Positions 5,527 through 5,639 of a stretch of 5,639 bases of DNA are shown one piece after another. Where the stretch lies: contig JAUVPT010000125.1 of the NCBI GenBank assembly GCA_030598525.1, positions 1-5,639 on the forward strand, written 5' to 3'. The DNA is from Gemmatimonadota bacterium. GTDB taxonomy: Bacteria; Gemmatimonadota; Gemmatimonadetes; Palauibacterales; Palauibacteraceae. The notes under the pieces are model-generated. The model saw nothing but the letters and a program-made list of their open reading frames with translations. It was not told where the DNA came from and did no database searches. The first letter of the stretch is position 1. Each line of letters starts with the position of its first letter. The translations under genes were made by a program, and so were the position numbers.

Positions 5527-5639
5527 ATGCGCAGTCTTGTCCTTGTGGTTCTCTTCGCCGTCGTGGCGACGGTCACGGGCGTGCTCCAAGTCGCGGAACC
5601 AGGAGTGTCCGCCGCAGCGGTGACACCCACTGCCGTGCC
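5527..5639 (+). CDS. Secreted or exported protein of unknown function (N-terminal part, cut by window end)
   Basis: ATG 5527 is preceded by GGAGG (5517-5521) with a 5-base spacer, the best ribosome binding site on this strand. The frame stays open to the window edge, giving 37 residues. They begin MRS and continue with a hydrophobic core (LVLVVLFAVVATVTGVL), then VAEPGVSAAAVTPTAV, a typical Sec signal peptide with possible cleavage near VSA-A. No cysteine is visible, so there is no sign of a lipoprotein. The gene starts 48 bases after the stop of the TolB/TPR gene with no terminator-like hairpin between, so the two may be co-transcribed. Too little is visible to name a family. Confidence 0.6.
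   Translation, partial: MRSLVLVVLFAVVATVTGVLQVAEPGVSAAAVTPTAV

Overview
The window is high in G+C, about two thirds by eye, with one sharply AT-rich island at about 2674-2706. The coding style suggests Gemmatimonadota or a similar high-GC environmental phylum. The main clues are a BlaI/M56 pair and a TolB-like/TPR protein whose N-terminus carries a 'LKRRRVFRIAAVYGG...' double membrane segment. This placement is an inference from protein style; there is no rRNA or other marker gene here.

Layout. (1) Positions 1-189 hold the C-terminal end of a thiamine-binding (DUF77/MTH1187-type) protein. (2) A 148-bp gap with a strong hairpin near its right end leads to 338-778, an MliC-type lipoprotein, a predicted inhibitor of C-type lysozyme. 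(3) A GC-rich hairpin lies between that gene and the convergent minus-strand operon. (4) That operon, read right to left, is a BlaI/MecI-family winged-helix repressor (2622-2248) followed by an M56 (BlaR1/MecR1-type) membrane metallopeptidase (2251-830). The two overlap as ATGA. (5) The AT-rich intergenic island contains a 30-bp imperfect palindrome (2676-2705), the best operator candidate. It sits between the repressor and (6) a divergent 899-residue protein (2779-5478) with three membrane segments, a TolB/FlgO-like domain and TPR-like repeats. (7) At 5527 a secreted-protein gene with a good ribosome binding site begins and runs off the window.

How the parts may work together. BlaI and M56 proteins form a signal-transduction pair: the membrane protease senses an extracytoplasmic signal and inactivates the repressor. 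No beta-lactamase or PBP2a gene is present, and the M56 protein lacks a penicillin-binding sensor. Its outer part is instead a roughly 160-residue domain with a duplicated strand-rich unit, following a lipobox-like cysteine. The operator overlaps possible promoters in both directions, so the TolB/TPR protein may be part of the same regulon. The lysozyme inhibitor next door gives a loose cell-envelope theme, but it is transcribed separately and nothing in the sequence ties it to the repressor.

The most interesting points are the non-beta-lactam BlaI/M56 module with its unusual sensor, the possible internal translation start that would release this sensor as a free lipoprotein, and the extended dyad in the shared promoter region.
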